Shown: piece after piece, positions 11,644 through 12,310 of the stretch
Position numbering within the stretch: the first letter of the stretch is position 1
Layout of the letters: each line of letters begins with the position of its first letter
From: Promethearchaeota archaeon
GTDB taxonomy: Archaea > Asgardarchaeota > Lokiarchaeia > Sigynarchaeales > SOKP01
Assembly (NCBI GenBank): GCA_019057775.1
Contig: JAHLWT010000096.1
Location: 1 to 12,310, forward strand
Direction of reading: 5' to 3'
DNA length: 12,310 nucleotides
The notes under the pieces: generated by a model
The model's database searches: none
The model's input: the letters and a program-made list of their open reading frames with translations, nothing else
Told to the model about the DNA's origin: nothing
Program-made: the position numbers and the translations under genes

Positions 11644-12310
11644 ATGATGTATAGATTAATCCCGCAATTTCGAGAAAATTGCATTATTCAAGGAAAAAAA
11701 GAGTGGTTATCCGAATTTAAAATAGGAGATACCATTTTTTTAATTTCTGATTTACCTACTAAAAAATATTCAATAATATCGAAAATTGAAGCACTTGAAT
11801 ACACCAAAAAATCAAAGATTTTTATAGATAGTAGGAATCTGGGGAATTTTGGAGAAGGTGATGAGGTATATGTTTTAAAATACAACCCTGCGGAAGCTTT
11901 AGAGATTCATATAAATGTTTCAAACGAACAGGCTATAATTACTAAGGGTGATTGGACATCTAATATCAAGCCATCGCTAATTAACAAACTTATAGATTAT
12001 GGACAAGAAGTTGCATTCTTAATTCCATGGAAAGGTGGAGCGCCTATTGTTGCTACGGGGATTATAAACTCAACACTCCCAAATCCACCTGTATATATTG
12101 GAGATAGAACCAAAATTTTCATTTCAAAGAGCTCAAACGTGGAACTCTCGGAAATTAAGAGAAAAAAATTGTTGATCCAAGAGGATCGCGTTGATATTTT
12201 ACAAAGACAAATAAAACAGAAAACTATTAAGTTAATCAGAGAGATAAAACAGAACAATTATCCAAATAAAGGTCAAAAATACAAGTTTAAAGCAACAAAT
12301 CCAAGACAAT
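11644..12310 (+). CDS. Protein with CDC48/VAT-like N-domain (partial, runs off the right edge)
   Basis: The frame is open from an ATG pair (11644, 11647) to the window end: 222 codons, no stop. Residues about 10-95 follow the double-psi beta-barrel of the CDC48 N-domain: FKIGDTIFLISD, KYSIISKIEALEY, KSKIFIDSRNLGNFGEGDEV, then YVLKYNPAEALEIHINVS, compare 'GD.V.I...', 'I.ID...R.N.gv..GD.V.V.k..pA..V.l'. Residues about 105-162 resemble the second N-subdomain: SLINKLIDYGQEVAFLIP, IVATGIINSTLPNPPVYIGD, RTKIFIS ('..v..T.P..pv.IGe.T.I.I'). After that comes a charged helix (about 167-205) instead of the usual CDC48 linker and AAA module, so this is a different architecture or a distant relative. It lies 82 bp behind the SPFH gene, in the same direction, with no clear promoter between; probably one operon. 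Confidence 0.55.
   Translation, partial: MMYRLIPQFRENCIIQGKKEWLSEFKIGDTIFLISDLPTKKYSIISKIEALEYTKKSKIFIDSRNLGNFGEGDEVYVLKYNPAEALEIHINVSNEQAIITKGDWTSNIKPSLINKLIDYGQEVAFLIPWKGGAPIVATGIINSTLPNPPVYIGDRTKIFISKSSNVELSEIKRKKLLIQEDRVDILQRQIKQKTIKLIREIKQNNYPNKGQKYKFKATNPRQ

Noticed and set aside
11997..12257. Minus-strand ORF of 86 codons near the right edge
   Set aside because: It mirrors the plus-strand open frame from 11644 that shows the CDC48-N pattern and co-orients with the operon.
1..12310. CRISPR array, tRNA or rRNA genes
   Set aside because: No regularly spaced repeats with unique spacers, and no cloverleaf or rRNA-like GC-rich segment, were seen on either strand.

Overview
The window looks like chromosomal DNA from an archaeon, most likely an Asgard archaeon of the Lokiarchaeia type. 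It is very AT-rich, and its promoters look archaeal, with TATA boxes about 25-33 bp before start codons and several probably leaderless genes. It encodes an archaeal histone, a gelsolin-fold protein, a tail of the Ig-like repeat surface proteins, a protein ending in ESCRT-II-like tandem winged helices, and a protein with a CDC48-type N-domain. The taxonomic call is inference from gene content; there is no rRNA or marker gene here.

Layout. 1-2655: an NTF2-like (SnoaL) protein (+), a histone (-), a four-helix membrane protein with a C-terminal HNH-like zinc module (+) and a small zinc-ribbon protein (+). 2656-4980, all on the minus strand: a small membrane protein, a VapBC-type toxin-antitoxin pair with a perfect 18-bp palindromic operator, an orphan RHH-UPF0175 antitoxin-like gene, and the decapitated, frameshifted 3' end of a surface-repeat protein gene. 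5187-6611 (+): a long coiled-coil protein made of 28-residue repeats behind a duplicated helical N-terminal module. 6683-7370 (-): a gelsolin-like protein followed by an out-of-frame zinc-ribbon relic. 7375-7969: a nearly identical second copy of the orphan RHH gene, plus a 130-bp perfect copy of the 5' end of the membrane-protein gene from 2987-3116. The two blocks occur in swapped order, which marks a recent rearrangement or a misassembly. 8090-9028 (+): a complete amidohydrolase.

9157 to the end (+) is the most coherent block. A 22-bp near-perfect palindrome precedes a 464-aa protein with an N-terminal DNA-binding-type winged helix, a helical middle and two C-terminal winged helices like the EAP30 domain. 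It is followed by an SPFH/band-7 protein with a SHOCT-like tail, then by a protein with a CDC48-like N-domain that runs off the right edge. Together they suggest a membrane-associated remodelling or quality-control module, possibly autoregulated. That functional link is inference from domain content and co-orientation.
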